A DNA stretch of 35,014 nucleotides from Desulfobacteraceae bacterium (GTDB lineage Bacteria > Desulfobacterota > Desulfobacteria > Desulfobacterales > Desulfobacteraceae): contig JADGEQ010000058.1 of NCBI GenBank assembly GCA_016744295.1, forward strand, positions 1 to 35,014, in the 5' to 3' direction. The notes under the pieces are model-generated. The model saw nothing but the letters and a program-made list of their open reading frames with translations. It was not told the origin of the DNA and ran no database searches. The position numbers and the translations under genes were made by a program. Of the stretch, positions 14,904 to 23,297 are shown in pieces (positions within the stretch are counted from its first letter, which is position 1; the number at the start of each line of letters is the position of its first letter).

Positions 14904-15923
14904 CTAGTTTTTTACTTCCACCAAAGATTTTATGTCAGATGGAAGCGTGTCTGCCATTTTTCGGGACGGCACCCGGCAGGGTACAAAGGGGGGTTGTCCC
15001 ATCTCTTCTAATGTTTTCAAACCGTGTTCAGGCGAAAGCAGAAAAGCAAGGAAGGCGTTTGCAGCTTCGGGGTTTGGCCCGTCCTTGATCCTGGTAATGC
15101 CATAGGTGCATGATTTTCCTTTTTTCACAATCCAGGTGTTGGGTGTTTTTCCGGTAACCTTCACCTGGGCTTGTTTGTAAAAGCTGTCATATTTGTAATT
15201 GCCAAGGTTAATATGATCATCAAGGGTTACAAATTTTAAGTTGTGCTGAATCGCAACGGATAAATATTCCCAGGCATAATCCATATGGCCTGTTTTAAGC
15301 AGATTGACCAGTTCAACGGATTTAGGCCGGATATTTTTTTGGGGGCGATTATCAATGAGGTTTTGATAAAGACCGTCCCTGTTGTAGAATTTTTCAGCCA
15401 GCTGCAGCACCATAATACTTCGGTAGCCGCAGGGATCAAGGTTTGGATCGGAATGGCCCCAGACTACCCCTTTTTTTTGCAGTATCTCATACCAGTTCTT
15501 ATCATTGATCTTGTCCGCATCTTTGCTTTGATCCGTATAGCAGAGGACAAGCTGATTGGTGGCAAATCGTACATTCCAATTGGCAAACTTTGGAATAAGG
15601 TTGTTATCAATGACGGTATAATCTGCCGATGCCATGATGTCGGCAGGCTTGCCAACCTCTGAAATAAGGCGTGCCATTTTGGTGCTGCCCCCTGCTTCTC
15701 TTTGCACATCAATTTCAGGGTATTGGGCTTCAAACGCTTTTTCAATTTTTTCAAAAGGGACGGTTAGACTTCCTGCATGGAAAACACTCAATTTGCCCGT
15801 CGGTCCTGCTTGGACAGAGGAAACCAGAACAGATGAAACAAAAACAGTTAAAACAAGGACCGATCCCATTATTCCAGTTAAAATAGCGGTCAATGGCCCC
15901 ATTTTCTTTTTAATCACTTTCAT
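14904..15923 (-). CDS. wtpA: Tungstate/molybdate-binding periplasmic protein
   Basis: The mature protein contains family-specific segments of WtpA: FHAGSLTVPF near the start, GSTKMARLISE, PADIMASADY, and DPCGYRSIMVLQLAEKFY in the middle. This pattern differs from ModA and TupA. It should capture tungstate or molybdate in the periplasm for the WtpBC importer. A signal peptide is present, ending near VSSVQA. The start at 15923 is preferred (339 aa) because AGGAGG lies 5 nt upstream of it. The longer in-frame ATG at 15962 has no ribosome site and would leave a leader of only about 14 nt behind the sigma-54 promoter. Tungstate-dependent enzymes such as aldehyde oxidoreductases or formate dehydrogenases would be the consumers. 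Confidence 0.93.
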   Translation of the reverse strand: MKVIKKKMGPLTAILTGIMGSVLVLTVFVSSVLVSSVQAGPTGKLSVFHAGSLTVPFEKIEKAFEAQYPEIDVQREAGGSTKMARLISEVGKPADIMASADYTVIDNNLIPKFANWNVRFATNQLVLCYTDQSKDADKINDKNWYEILQKKGVVWGHSDPNLDPCGYRSIMVLQLAEKFYNRDGLYQNLIDNRPQKNIRPKSVELVNLLKTGHMDYAWEYLSVAIQHNLKFVTLDDHINLGNYKYDSFYKQAQVKVTGKTPNTWIVKKGKSCTYGITRIKDGPNPEAANAFLAFLLSPEHGLKTLEEMGQPPFVPCRVPSRKMADTLPSDIKSLVEVKN

Positions 15924-16286
15924 TCTTCCTCCTTTTTCGTCCATTTTGGTGTGTTTTTTCATAAAAAAATAATATCATTTAAAATATAGCAAAAAACATA
16001 CCAAAGGCTACAAGATCGAGGAGGGCTTGTATTGCACTTTTATTTCAATTGGTTAGATCCGCCTGGAATACTATCGGCTGCAGGTGGAACACAAATCTGC
16101 AACCCTTTGGCTTAATTTTGGAGCAGGAATGCGATTATATTAAAAAAAAGTTTGCCAACAACCATTTTTGAATTTTCCCAATATACTGGTATACTGTTGT
16201 ACGATTATTTTCCAGGAAAACCAGCTGGTCTAATCGGGCAAATTTTCAAGCAGGGGAAAAATCAGCAAACCCGGTTTCCTCTTTGG
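15924..16286. other. 363-bp intergenic region upstream of wtpA
   Basis: The stretch contains the wtpA sigma-54 promoter (15988-16003, minus strand) and then about 280 bp up to the end of the MacB-like permease gene. I looked for a molybdenum-cofactor riboswitch and for ModE-type boxes and found no convincing match. A short inverted repeat CTGCA/TGCAG occurs at about 16079-16100. A 64-codon open frame here has no ribosome site and is not called. Confidence 0.6.
15988..16003 (-). promoter_or_regulatory. Sigma-54 promoter of wtpABC
   Basis: The minus strand reads TGGTATGTTTTTTGCT, a match at all fixed positions of the -24/-12 consensus. The predicted start is near 15976, giving a leader of about 53 nt to the ATG at 15923, which supports the shorter wtpA start. 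Sigma-54 control of a tungstate transporter is not what is usually described for this family. Confidence 0.72.
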
Positions 16287-17498
16287 CTATTCATGCCTCA
16301 AAGCCTCAATTGGGTCCATTTGTGCTGCTTTTCGAGCAGGGAATAAACCGAAGACGATACCGACCAATGCAGAAAAGCCAAAGGCCAGAGCAGTGATATC
16401 CAACTGGAAGACAAAGGGTACTTCAAGGATTCTGGCACCGGCGGCGGCCGAAGACAACCCCAGTCCGATGCCGCAGATTCCCCCGAAACAAGACAGCACC
16501 ACCGCCTCGATCAAAAACTGCATGAGCACGTCCCGTTCCATTGCTCCAATGGCCAACCTGGTACCGATTTCCCGGGTTCGCTCGGTGACCGATACCAACA
16601 TGATGTTCATAATGCCAATGCCCCCCACCAGCAAGCTTACAGCTGCCACAGCACCCAAAAGGGCTGTGAGAACCTTGGTAGTGCCGGTGAGAGTGCTGAT
16701 GACCTCAGCCATATCCCGAACATAAAAATTATCATCTTCTCCGGCTGAGATTCGACGTCTTTCACGCATCACCTGCTCGATATCGGCTTTGACCGTCTCT
16801 GTTGAGACCCCCTCATTGGCTGAAACGTATATGGCGGAAACATCCTGGTTCCCGGCTATTCGTCGTTGAAATGTACGAAGGGGAATAAGGACAATATCAT
16901 CCTGATCCTGACCGAAACTTGACTGCCCTTTTGACTGGAGCCTCCCGATGATGGTAAAGGAAATTTTACCCAGACGCAAACGCTTCCCAACAGGGTTTTC
17001 ATTACCTAACAGCGCTTTTGCCGCAGTGGTTCCAATAAAGCAGACAGCCTTACCTGCCTTTAGATCTCCATTGGAAAAAAGACTCCCAGACTCCAGGGAC
17101 CACTCTTTGACCTTTAAAAATTCATTGTCCACCCCCATCACGCTTGTGGACCAGTTTTCATTTCCGATGATTGCCTGGATAGGTTTACTGGCCGTGGGCG
17201 CCACTGCACGCAGGCCGAAAACTTCACGCTCAATTGCCCTGGCATCTTCGATATCAAAAAGTTCTTTGCTGCTGCTGACACCGCCTGATCCGCGGCGATC
17301 CTGCCCCGGCTTGACATGAAGCATGTTGGAACCAAGTTTTGCGATATCGGCCGTAACTTTCTCTGTGGCACCGCTTCCTAAGGTTACCATTGTGATGACT
17401 GCGGCAACACCGATGACAATCCCAAGAATGGTCAGCACTGACCGTAATACGTTTCTGCGTATTTCCCGCAGTGCCAGAATGATATTTTCCCAAATCAT
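16287..17498 (-). CDS. MacB-like ABC transporter permease (FtsX/MacB_PCD type)
   Basis: The 403-residue permease has an N-terminal TM helix, a large periplasmic MacB-type domain (about 45-270) and three C-terminal TM helices. The FtsX-family segment TERTREIGTRLAIGA is present before the last helices. It lacks a fused ATPase; that function is the separate gene immediately upstream, with a 4-bp overlap. The assembly should be a mechanotransmitting tripartite pump with a MacA-like adaptor and TolC-like duct, exporting peptides, siderophores, antibiotics or lipid-linked molecules. Substrate cannot be read from sequence. It is the last gene of the six-gene minus-strand operon. Confidence 0.92.
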   Translation of the reverse strand: MIWENIILALREIRRNVLRSVLTILGIVIGVAAVITMVTLGSGATEKVTADIAKLGSNMLHVKPGQDRRGSGGVSSSKELFDIEDARAIEREVFGLRAVAPTASKPIQAIIGNENWSTSVMGVDNEFLKVKEWSLESGSLFSNGDLKAGKAVCFIGTTAAKALLGNENPVGKRLRLGKISFTIIGRLQSKGQSSFGQDQDDIVLIPLRTFQRRIAGNQDVSAIYVSANEGVSTETVKADIEQVMRERRRISAGEDDNFYVRDMAEVISTLTGTTKVLTALLGAVAAVSLLVGGIGIMNIMLVSVTERTREIGTRLAIGAMERDVLMQFLIEAVVLSCFGGICGIGLGLSSAAAGARILEVPFVFQLDITALAFGFSALVGIVFGLFPARKAAQMDPIEALRHE

Positions 17499-18220
17499 AA
17501 ATGTTTCCTCGCTTCTTCTGGCACGGGTTCAAGACTTCCGTCCTTGAAATGAATCTGCCTGTGGGCATATTCTGCCATAGCCGATTCATGGGTTACCATG
17601 ACTACGGTTATGCCGAGCATTTTATTCAAATCGGAAAGCAGGTTCATCACCTCCTGGCTGGTGATCGAGTCAAGATTTCCCGTGGGTTCATCGGCCAGTA
17701 AAACCTTGGGCTCACTGACTAGGGCCCGGGCAATGGCAACCCGCTGCTGCTGACCGCCTGATAGTTCACCGGGGGTATGTCCCTCCTTCCCGCCAAGCCC
17801 CACCGCAGCCAGAGCCTCCATGGCCATGCTGCGGCGCTGCCGGGTTTTAAGCCCACGGTATACCAGGGGAAGTTCAACATTTTCTACAGCCGTGGTCCGG
17901 TTGAGAAGATTGAACCCCTGAAAAACAAATCCCAGATATGTTCGACGAAGCATTGCCCTTTGATCTCTGCTGAGGGAGCCAACATCCATTCCTTTAAACA
18001 GGTAAGTGCCGGAAGTTGGCGTGTCCAGACATCCAATAAGGTTCATACAAGTTGATTTGCCGGACCCGCTGGCTCCCATGACGGCAACAAATTCGCCTGT
18101 TGCAATCCTAAGGTCTACACCGTTGAGAGCTGTCATTGCCGCACCTCCTGAACCGTAAACTTTGCTTGCCTTGGTCAGCTCGATCAAATTTGTGTGTGAT
18201 TTCATTTTGTTTAGATTCAC
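17495..18220 (-). CDS. MacB/LolD-type ABC transporter ATP-binding protein
   Basis: The 241-residue ATPase shows Walker A GASGSGKST (49-57), the signature LSGGQQQR and Walker B VLLADEP, with the motif typical of the MacB/LolD group (LDTPTSGTY). The start is GTG at 18220, sharing GTGA with the stop of the adaptor gene; an ATG five codons later is an alternative, and neither has a good ribosome site, so translation is probably coupled. It would energise the MacB-like permease encoded next. Confidence 0.94.
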   Translation of the reverse strand: MNLNKMKSHTNLIELTKASKVYGSGGAAMTALNGVDLRIATGEFVAVMGASGSGKSTCMNLIGCLDTPTSGTYLFKGMDVGSLSRDQRAMLRRTYLGFVFQGFNLLNRTTAVENVELPLVYRGLKTRQRRSMAMEALAAVGLGGKEGHTPGELSGGQQQRVAIARALVSEPKVLLADEPTGNLDSITSQEVMNLLSDLNKMLGITVVMVTHESAMAEYAHRQIHFKDGSLEPVPEEARKHL

Positions 18221-19518
18221 GACGATGTGTTTTTTTGGCCGACAACCACCATTGCTCCGGTCTCCAGATTTTTTGCTTCTACGACGGTTCGTGTGCCATC
18301 CGTCGGGCCGGTCTTGACATCTTCAGGGTGGATACTTTCGTCGGTAAAAATCCAGACACGTTTTCCGATCATGCCATCCACAGTTGAGGCCTTTCTTTTA
18401 GGGTTTCTGGGCGGCCTGGAGGTCAGAGAGCTGATCAACCCATTGGGTTTTCTCCCGGAGCGACCCTGGCCCCGGGGGGAAAATCGAAGTGCTGTGTTGG
18501 GAACCATCAAAACATCTTTTAATTGAGTTACAATAATTTCTGCTGTGGCAGTCATGCCGGGGCGCAAGGTGCCGTCAGCATTGTCCACACATAGAACCGC
18601 CTTGTAAGTAACGACACCATCGCTGCTTTCTGCTCCATACCGTACCCGGATGATCCGGGCGTGAAATGTCCGGTTCGGGTAGGCATCCACGGTAAAAGTG
18701 GCTTTCTGACCGGCAGATACCTGACCAACATCGGCCTCATCCACATAAACATGGAGTTCCATCTGGGTTAAATCCTCGGCCAGGGTGAACAGGACCGGTG
18801 CTTGAAAAGAAGCTGCCACGGTCTGGCCAGGCTCCGAACTGCGTATGAGAACAACTCCGTTGATGGGGCTTAGGACGGTTGATTTACGAAGATCCGTTTC
18901 TTTGGCATTGAGGCTGGCTTTGGCTTCGGATACCTTTGCCATGGCCACAGCCTGGTCGGCCATGGCTCTGTTTAAGATTGCCTCGGCAGTGTCCAGATCA
19001 TAAATGGACGGCGTCTTGTTGTGGCTGAGTTCTCTGACCCGCTGCAACCGGGCCAGTTGATTTTTGGCTTCTTTGACCGTGGCCTTGGTATACAGCACCT
19101 GGGCGTTGGCGGAAGCCAGACCGGCCTGTTCCTGCCATACCTGTGCTTCGATTTTGTCGGTGTTGAGCCGGGCCAGAACCTGACCCGCCTTTACCTGGTC
19201 ATTGTCTTCCACCGCCACAGATTGAATTGTTCCGGAAAGCTCGCTACCCACATCCACCTGGTTTGTGGGCTGCAGGTTTCCGGTGGCAGCAACCATAATT
19301 GTCATGTCGCCCCGGCTCACCGCCACGGTCTGAAATATTTTTTCAGGTGAACTTTTGTCGGGCCTGGAAGTGACGGCTGCAACTGCAGCAGCTATTCCCA
19401 TTAAACCCAAGATTGTCATTATTAACCACCTGCGCTTCCTGACCGGTTTATTTTCCAGTTCAGCAAATGCCAGCCGGGGTGTCGGATTTTTATCTGTCAA
19501 GTGTATTTCCTTAATCAA
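18217..19518 (-). CDS. MacA-like periplasmic adaptor (membrane fusion protein) of the efflux pump
   Basis: The product has an N-terminal TM anchor (about 32-52), a lipoyl-like half (VGSELSGTIQSVAVEDND), a helical hairpin of about 100 residues and the beta-barrel region, as in MacA/HlyD adaptors. It links the inner-membrane MacB complex to the outer-membrane duct. The open frame begins with TTG at 19518 overlapping the TolC-like gene stop (TTGA). A second TTG at 19500 is seven nt after AAGGAA and may be the real start. A stretch rich in Arg, Gly and Lys near residues 345-375 is unusual for the family and would sit in the membrane-proximal domain. Confidence 0.92.
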   Translation of the reverse strand: MIKEIHLTDKNPTPRLAFAELENKPVRKRRWLIMTILGLMGIAAAVAAVTSRPDKSSPEKIFQTVAVSRGDMTIMVAATGNLQPTNQVDVGSELSGTIQSVAVEDNDQVKAGQVLARLNTDKIEAQVWQEQAGLASANAQVLYTKATVKEAKNQLARLQRVRELSHNKTPSIYDLDTAEAILNRAMADQAVAMAKVSEAKASLNAKETDLRKSTVLSPINGVVLIRSSEPGQTVAASFQAPVLFTLAEDLTQMELHVYVDEADVGQVSAGQKATFTVDAYPNRTFHARIIRVRYGAESSDGVVTYKAVLCVDNADGTLRPGMTATAEIIVTQLKDVLMVPNTALRFSPRGQGRSGRKPNGLISSLTSRPPRNPKRKASTVDGMIGKRVWIFTDESIHPEDVKTGPTDGTRTVVEAKNLETGAMVVVGQKNTSS

Positions 19519-20999
19519 AAAGTCGCGGGTAAGCGGGCAGAGAGCCGGCCTTTGGATTCTTTATTTTCAATCAATACCGAAAGATCCCAGCCTCCGCCCA
19601 GTGCCTTGTAGAGAATCACCAGATTTGAGGTGACCTGGCCTTCACTCTGGGCCAGGGAATCCTGGAAAATAACCAGAGAGCGTTGGGCTTCAAGCACCTG
19701 GCTGAAATCTATCAAACCCGCCTGGTATTGGATTCGAACCAGCTGTTCTGCCTCCCGGGCTGTTGTTGCTGCAATGAACAGTGAATCCCGTCGGTCTTGC
19801 TCATTCATGAAAGAGGTAAGAGCATTCTCCACTTCTTCCAAGGCTGTCAGCACAATTGATTCGTATCGATGAAGCGCTTCTTCCTGAAGAGCCGACTGGA
19901 CCTCTATGTTGCTACGAACCGCACCTGCATCGAATATATGCCAGACAAAGCGTGGGCCAATGCTGAAAACCTGGTTGTCAAAATGGCATAGAGATCCCAT
20001 GGTGTCAGCCGCCAAACCGAGGGACCCTAAAAGGCTGATCTGCGGATAAAGATCGGCTTTTGCTTCTCCAATACGGGCGGTCTGAGCTGCCAGTTGCCGC
20101 TCGGCCTGCCGCAGGTCCGGCCTGCGCCGGAGTGTGTCGGCAGGGATACCCACGGCCACTGATTTGGGCGGGACCGGGATGGCGGCATCCTTGTTCAATA
20201 TGTTGTGAATTGAACCTGGTGCCTTACCCAGCAGTATTGAAATGCGATTTTGGGCCTTATCCATCCCGGCGTTAAAGGCGGGAAGAGTTGAACGGGTGGT
20301 TTCAAGATTGTATAGTGCCTGCTGGACCGCCAATTCATCACCGAGACCTGCCAAATGTCGGTATTGGCTCAAATCGTAGGTTTCCTGTTGAATAGCAAGG
20401 TTGTTTTTTGCCGTTACCAGCCTGGCCTGAAAGGTTCGCATCTCCACATAGTTGAGAGCCAGTTCCGCCAGCAGGGAAACACGGACACTTTGGAAGGCTT
20501 CCTGTTCGGCTTGAAGATCGGCATCGGCGGCTTCCATTGCACGGCTTACCGAGCCAAACAAATCAAGTTCCCAGGAGGCATCCAAACCCGCAGTATACAG
20601 GTTACGACTCGTATCACCCCCGGATGAATCCTGGGTGCCGCTATGGGTGTAACTGCCGGCCACATCAACAACAGGATACTGGCCTGCCCCGGCAGCACCA
20701 CTAAGGGCCCTGGCCTTTCGAACCCGGGCTGCACCCTGTTTAAGATTAAGGTTGCTGTTGATGGCCTGTTTCATCAGGCCTGAAAGCACAGGGTCCTTCA
20801 AAACCTCCCACCAGCATGACAGAACATCATCCTGAACAGCTTTTTGCTGCAGGCCCCGGGTCATGGCGGAGTTCCAGTTTGGCGGCACTGTTGTCTCCGG
20901 TTGCACATAATCCGGTCCGACCGCACTGCACCCGTACGCAAACATCATGCAAGACAATAGCGCCAATGTTCTGACAAGCTGTTCCAATTGAATCATCAT
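19515..20999 (-). CDS. TolC-like outer-membrane efflux lipoprotein (NodT family)
   Basis: The 494-residue protein has a lipoprotein signal peptide with lipobox FAYGC followed by SAVGPDYVQPE, the standard opening of NodT/OprM-type outer-membrane factors. Two OEP repeats follow, each with long helices. It would form the outer-membrane channel of the MacAB-like pump. The start ATG overlaps the stop of the SH3 gene (ATGA). The operon order (duct, adaptor, ATPase, permease) gives a complete tripartite system in one transcript. Confidence 0.95.
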   Translation of the reverse strand: MMIQLEQLVRTLALLSCMMFAYGCSAVGPDYVQPETTVPPNWNSAMTRGLQQKAVQDDVLSCWWEVLKDPVLSGLMKQAINSNLNLKQGAARVRKARALSGAAGAGQYPVVDVAGSYTHSGTQDSSGGDTSRNLYTAGLDASWELDLFGSVSRAMEAADADLQAEQEAFQSVRVSLLAELALNYVEMRTFQARLVTAKNNLAIQQETYDLSQYRHLAGLGDELAVQQALYNLETTRSTLPAFNAGMDKAQNRISILLGKAPGSIHNILNKDAAIPVPPKSVAVGIPADTLRRRPDLRQAERQLAAQTARIGEAKADLYPQISLLGSLGLAADTMGSLCHFDNQVFSIGPRFVWHIFDAGAVRSNIEVQSALQEEALHRYESIVLTALEEVENALTSFMNEQDRRDSLFIAATTAREAEQLVRIQYQAGLIDFSQVLEAQRSLVIFQDSLAQSEGQVTSNLVILYKALGGGWDLSVLIENKESKGRLSARLPATF

Positions 21000-21631
21000 C
21001 CCTGGGCCGGTGACCGTACGCTAATGGTATATGTTTTCATCACCCATCCTGCTGTGCCGTCTTCAAGTTCAACGTATAACCAGTTTGGGCTACTGCCCTT
21101 TACGGTGAGGATGGTGCCTTGTGATATTGACCGGACCACACCGTGGTGTTTCCCGGGGCCGGAACGCATGTTCAATAAATGGGCCGTCACCTGGACTCTT
21201 TCTCCGGGATCGGGAATTGTGGCAGCTGGTGCCGCCACCTCAACCACTTCATAACCGGCAGGTACTTTCCTGTAATAGATCCCCTCACATAAATAGTAGG
21301 GGTTTCCGGAAACCGTGACAAAAATTGCAGCAGCAGTTAAACCTGCAACCACAGCACCGATTGCTGGCCGGACCACGATCCAGTGACGTCCTTTGGCCTG
21401 GTAAAAAATCCCGTTGTTATAGTGATAATTGACTTTTCCGACTCTGACCACACGGTGACCGACCGGCAGTACTTTGACCACTTTTCCGTATTGCATAGTG
21501 GGGCCAGCTTGCTTCTGCGTATGTTTTCGTTTTGCCCATGCGCTGCCGGGAGGGAAAATTGTGAAAAAGAACATTAAACCCGCTAGTGACCAACTTACCC
21601 ATTTATATCTAAAACCATATAATCTATTCAT
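20996..21631 (-). CDS. Exported SH3-domain protein (DUF6515-like N-terminal part)
   Basis: The 211-residue protein has an N-terminal hydrophobic signal or anchor (about 12-32), a Gly/Tyr-rich middle (HYNNGIFYQ and GIYYRKVPAGYEVV) that resembles DUF6515 proteins, a short hydrophobic segment (IGAVVAGLTAAAIFV) and a C-terminal bacterial SH3 domain (LNMRSGPGKHHGVV). Proteins of this shape are periplasmic or outer-envelope and of unknown function; SH3 domains often bind peptidoglycan or protein partners. ATG follows AGGAT. It precedes the TolC-like gene with a 4-bp overlap, so a role connected with the pump or with envelope stress is likely but unproven. Confidence 0.82.
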   Translation of the reverse strand: MNRLYGFRYKWVSWSLAGLMFFFTIFPPGSAWAKRKHTQKQAGPTMQYGKVVKVLPVGHRVVRVGKVNYHYNNGIFYQAKGRHWIVVRPAIGAVVAGLTAAAIFVTVSGNPYYLCEGIYYRKVPAGYEVVEVAAPAATIPDPGERVQVTAHLLNMRSGPGKHHGVVRSISQGTILTVKGSSPNWLYVELEDGTAGWVMKTYTISVRSPAQG

Positions 21632-21651
21632 TTTATAATCCTGTCTTTTTG

Positions 21652-22122
21652 TTATGACCGGTTCCGTCTGTTACGTCCTGTCTGCCCACCTTCTTGAGGC
21701 CTTTTAGGAATTTTTTCCTCGTAAAGTGTCTTGAATTTTTCAAATTGCTCATTTGTCATAAATGGGCCGACACTGGCTTCGGTCGATTTTTGCAGGTTCT
21801 GTAACTCAGCCTTGAGGGCTTTTTGGTTTTCCCGGTTTTTTCCAAGGTCTGCCATGATGTTTTCCCGTTGTTTAAAATCAGTTTCTATTCCCGGTCGAAT
21901 TTGTGTTTCCTGGTCCTCTGTCAAATGGAGCTGGGTCCTCAAAAGTGACATAAATTGATCGGAAGTCAAACTTTTAGGCGCATCGCTCCTGCTTCTGGCC
22001 ATGGTTGTTGGACATGCAATACTTAACAGCAGTACCAACAAACAGGTCGTTGCAATTAGAATATTATTTCTGAAATTATGTTTTTTTAAGTTATTCACCC
22101 TGATGATTTCTTTTGCATTCAT
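21652..22122 (-). CDS. Spy/CpxP-like periplasmic protein, first gene of the efflux operon
   Basis: The product (156 aa from the ATG) has an N-terminal hydrophobic signal (about 24-45) and a helical, charged mature part with the LTxxQ-like phrase LTEDQETQI. This places it among Spy/CpxP/ZraP-like periplasmic chaperones or metal sensors. It ends in a basic tail (GRNRRNRS). AAGGAG lies six nt before the ATG at 22122; the TTG at 22128 is rejected because it abuts the ribosome site. It is the promoter-proximal gene of the operon, about 40 nt downstream of a putative ECF promoter. The function is inferred from the family; metal binding residues (His-rich ends) are not evident. Confidence 0.8.
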   Translation of the reverse strand: MNAKEIIRVNNLKKHNFRNNILIATTCLLVLLLSIACPTTMARSRSDAPKSLTSDQFMSLLRTQLHLTEDQETQIRPGIETDFKQRENIMADLGKNRENQKALKAELQNLQKSTEASVGPFMTNEQFEKFKTLYEEKIPKRPQEGGQTGRNRRNRS

Positions 22123-22169
22123 TTTCAACTCCTTTTATTTTTAGGATTTTTGTCTTGCCTAATGAAGTA

Positions 22170-22196
22170 TTCGTTTGATCTTCATAAAAAGTTACA
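22170..22196 (-). promoter_or_regulatory. Putative ECF-type promoter for the Spy/efflux operon
   Basis: The minus strand reads TGTAAC, 17 nt, then CGAA. The AAC-containing -35 and a CG-containing -10 separated by 16-17 nt are the typical form of ECF sigma promoters. The start would be near 22163, 41 nt before the ATG of the Spy-like gene. It mirrors the plus-strand promoter and its -35 is one arm of a perfect inverted repeat. Confidence 0.45.
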
Positions 22197-22211
22197 TTTT
22201 TTTTGTAACTT
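22189..22211. repeat. Perfect 8-bp inverted repeat AAGTTACA/TGTAACTT between divergent operons
   Basis: The two arms (22189-22196 and 22204-22211) are separated by seven T residues. Each arm contains the TGTAAC -35-like hexamer of one of the two divergent ECF-type promoters. The plus-strand arm is followed by GTTTTTTT, so it could also be read as a terminator, but no plus-strand gene ends here. Confidence 0.55.
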
Positions 22212-22229
22212 GTTTTTTTGGGGGACGAC
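22204..22229 (+). promoter_or_regulatory. Putative autoregulated ECF-type promoter of the sigma factor operon
   Basis: The plus strand reads TGTAAC, 16 nt, then CGAC. The start would be near 22236, leaving a leader of about 125 nt before the sigma factor ATG. ECF sigma factors commonly transcribe their own operon from such a promoter. The assignment rests on the matching minus-strand promoter and on general ECF promoter form. Confidence 0.45.
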
Positions 22230-22360
22230 TTTACCTGTAGAATCAAGATTCATTTAAAACATTTTGAATCAATATCGGGATGAAAGAAAAGATTACAGGA
22301 ACAATATGTTGAAATCTGGTACGATGCAGTGGGCATAAACCCCTATTCTTTTATAAATAA

Positions 22361-22951
22361 ATGAAAAAAGATTTTTTTAAACCCAGTGATTCTGAAATCA
22401 TCCGCCAGGTTATTGACGGAAAAGTAAATGCGTTTGAGCTTTTGATAACCCGGTATGGTGACCTTGTCATGAAAATTGTTAAAAAACGTGTGCCCTACAA
22501 TGATGCGGAAGAAACCATTCAAAATGTTTTTGTCAGGACCTATCAATCCCTCCCGTCCTTCAGGAATAAAGGTGGTTTTAAACATTGGCTGTCTTCAATT
22601 GCCATAAGGACCTGTTACGACTATTGGCGTAAGGCTTATAGATCTAAGGAAGTTTCAATGAGTGCCCTTAGTGAAAAGCACGGGGAGTGGCTTGAAGAAG
22701 TGATATCGGATTTATCAGAGCAGTCCCTATATGAAAAAGGAGTACAGGCGGAAGCAAAGGAGCTGTTGGACTATGCTTTGGGCAAATTATCTGCTGAAGA
22801 CAGAATGGTTCTTGAGTTGATATATTTGGAAGGTCTGTCAGGTAAAGAAGCCGCCGGTCTTCTGGGTTGGAGCGTTACCAATGTGAAAGTCCGATCCTTT
22901 CGATCCCGTAAAAAACTTGAAAAAATCTTATCAAAAACAATGAAAAAATAA
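22361..22951 (+). CDS. ECF-type RNA polymerase sigma factor
   Basis: The 196-residue protein has sigma region 2 (about 25-95, including DAEETIQNVFVRTYQ and FKHWLSSIAIRTCYDYWRK) and region 4 (about 130-190, with EAAGLLGWSVTNVKVRSFR as helix-turn-helix), and no region 3, which defines the ECF (group 4) class. It is followed within 12 bp by a small membrane protein and then a Spy/CnrX-like sensor, the usual layout of an ECF sigma factor with its anti-sigma and periplasmic sensor (compare cnrYXH). The ATG has no clear ribosome site. It probably directs transcription of both its own operon and the divergent efflux operon. Confidence 0.93.
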   Translation: MKKDFFKPSDSEIIRQVIDGKVNAFELLITRYGDLVMKIVKKRVPYNDAEETIQNVFVRTYQSLPSFRNKGGFKHWLSSIAIRTCYDYWRKAYRSKEVSMSALSEKHGEWLEEVISDLSEQSLYEKGVQAEAKELLDYALGKLSAEDRMVLELIYLEGLSGKEAAGLLGWSVTNVKVRSFRSRKKLEKILSKTMKK

Positions 22952-22963
22952 TTGGAGGAGGAA

Positions 22964-23278
22964 ATGAAAACCATTAAAAAAGAAGACCATGTCAAACTTA
23001 GGAAAACCCTTGCTGTGGCCTACCGAGAAAAAGAAAAAACAGAGGTGGATGCGCTTTGGCAAATCAAAGTAATGGGGCGTATTCGAAATGTGGGGCCCCA
23101 CTATAGGGCAAGCTATATTGAACTCTTCCAGCGTTTGGTATGGCAACTGTCACCAATTACATCTGCTTTGGTTCTGATATTGGGCGTTTCAATAACACAG
23201 ATTGATTTTGTTTCAGATTATGAAATAGTAAAACTTTTGATGGAAGACCCAGCAGCTTACAGCCTACTTGTGCTGTAA
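22964..23278 (+). CDS. Small single-TM protein, candidate anti-sigma factor
   Basis: The 104-residue product has a charged cytoplasmic N-terminal half and a single TM helix at about residues 60-80 (LSPITSALVLILGVSI), with a short periplasmic tail. This topology and its place directly after an ECF sigma gene are those of anti-sigma factors such as CnrY. No zinc-binding HxxxCxxC motif is present, so it is not of the ZAS class. The start ATG at 22964 is set by GGAGGAGG four nt upstream; the TTG at 22952 lies inside that ribosome site. The sequence itself is not recognised, so the role is inferred from context. Confidence 0.7.
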   Translation: MKTIKKEDHVKLRKTLAVAYREKEKTEVDALWQIKVMGRIRNVGPHYRASYIELFQRLVWQLSPITSALVLILGVSITQIDFVSDYEIVKLLMEDPAAYSLLVL

Positions 23279-23297
23279 AGAAAATAACGAGGTGACT

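Noticed and set aside
15924..16286. Molybdenum cofactor riboswitch or ModE site upstream of wtpA
   Set aside because: Neither the expected conserved riboswitch stems nor a ModE-type palindrome could be found; only the sigma-54 promoter is clear.
22189..22219. Rho-independent terminator
   Set aside because: The repeat and T run look like one, but both flanking genes are transcribed away from it, so promoter elements explain it better.
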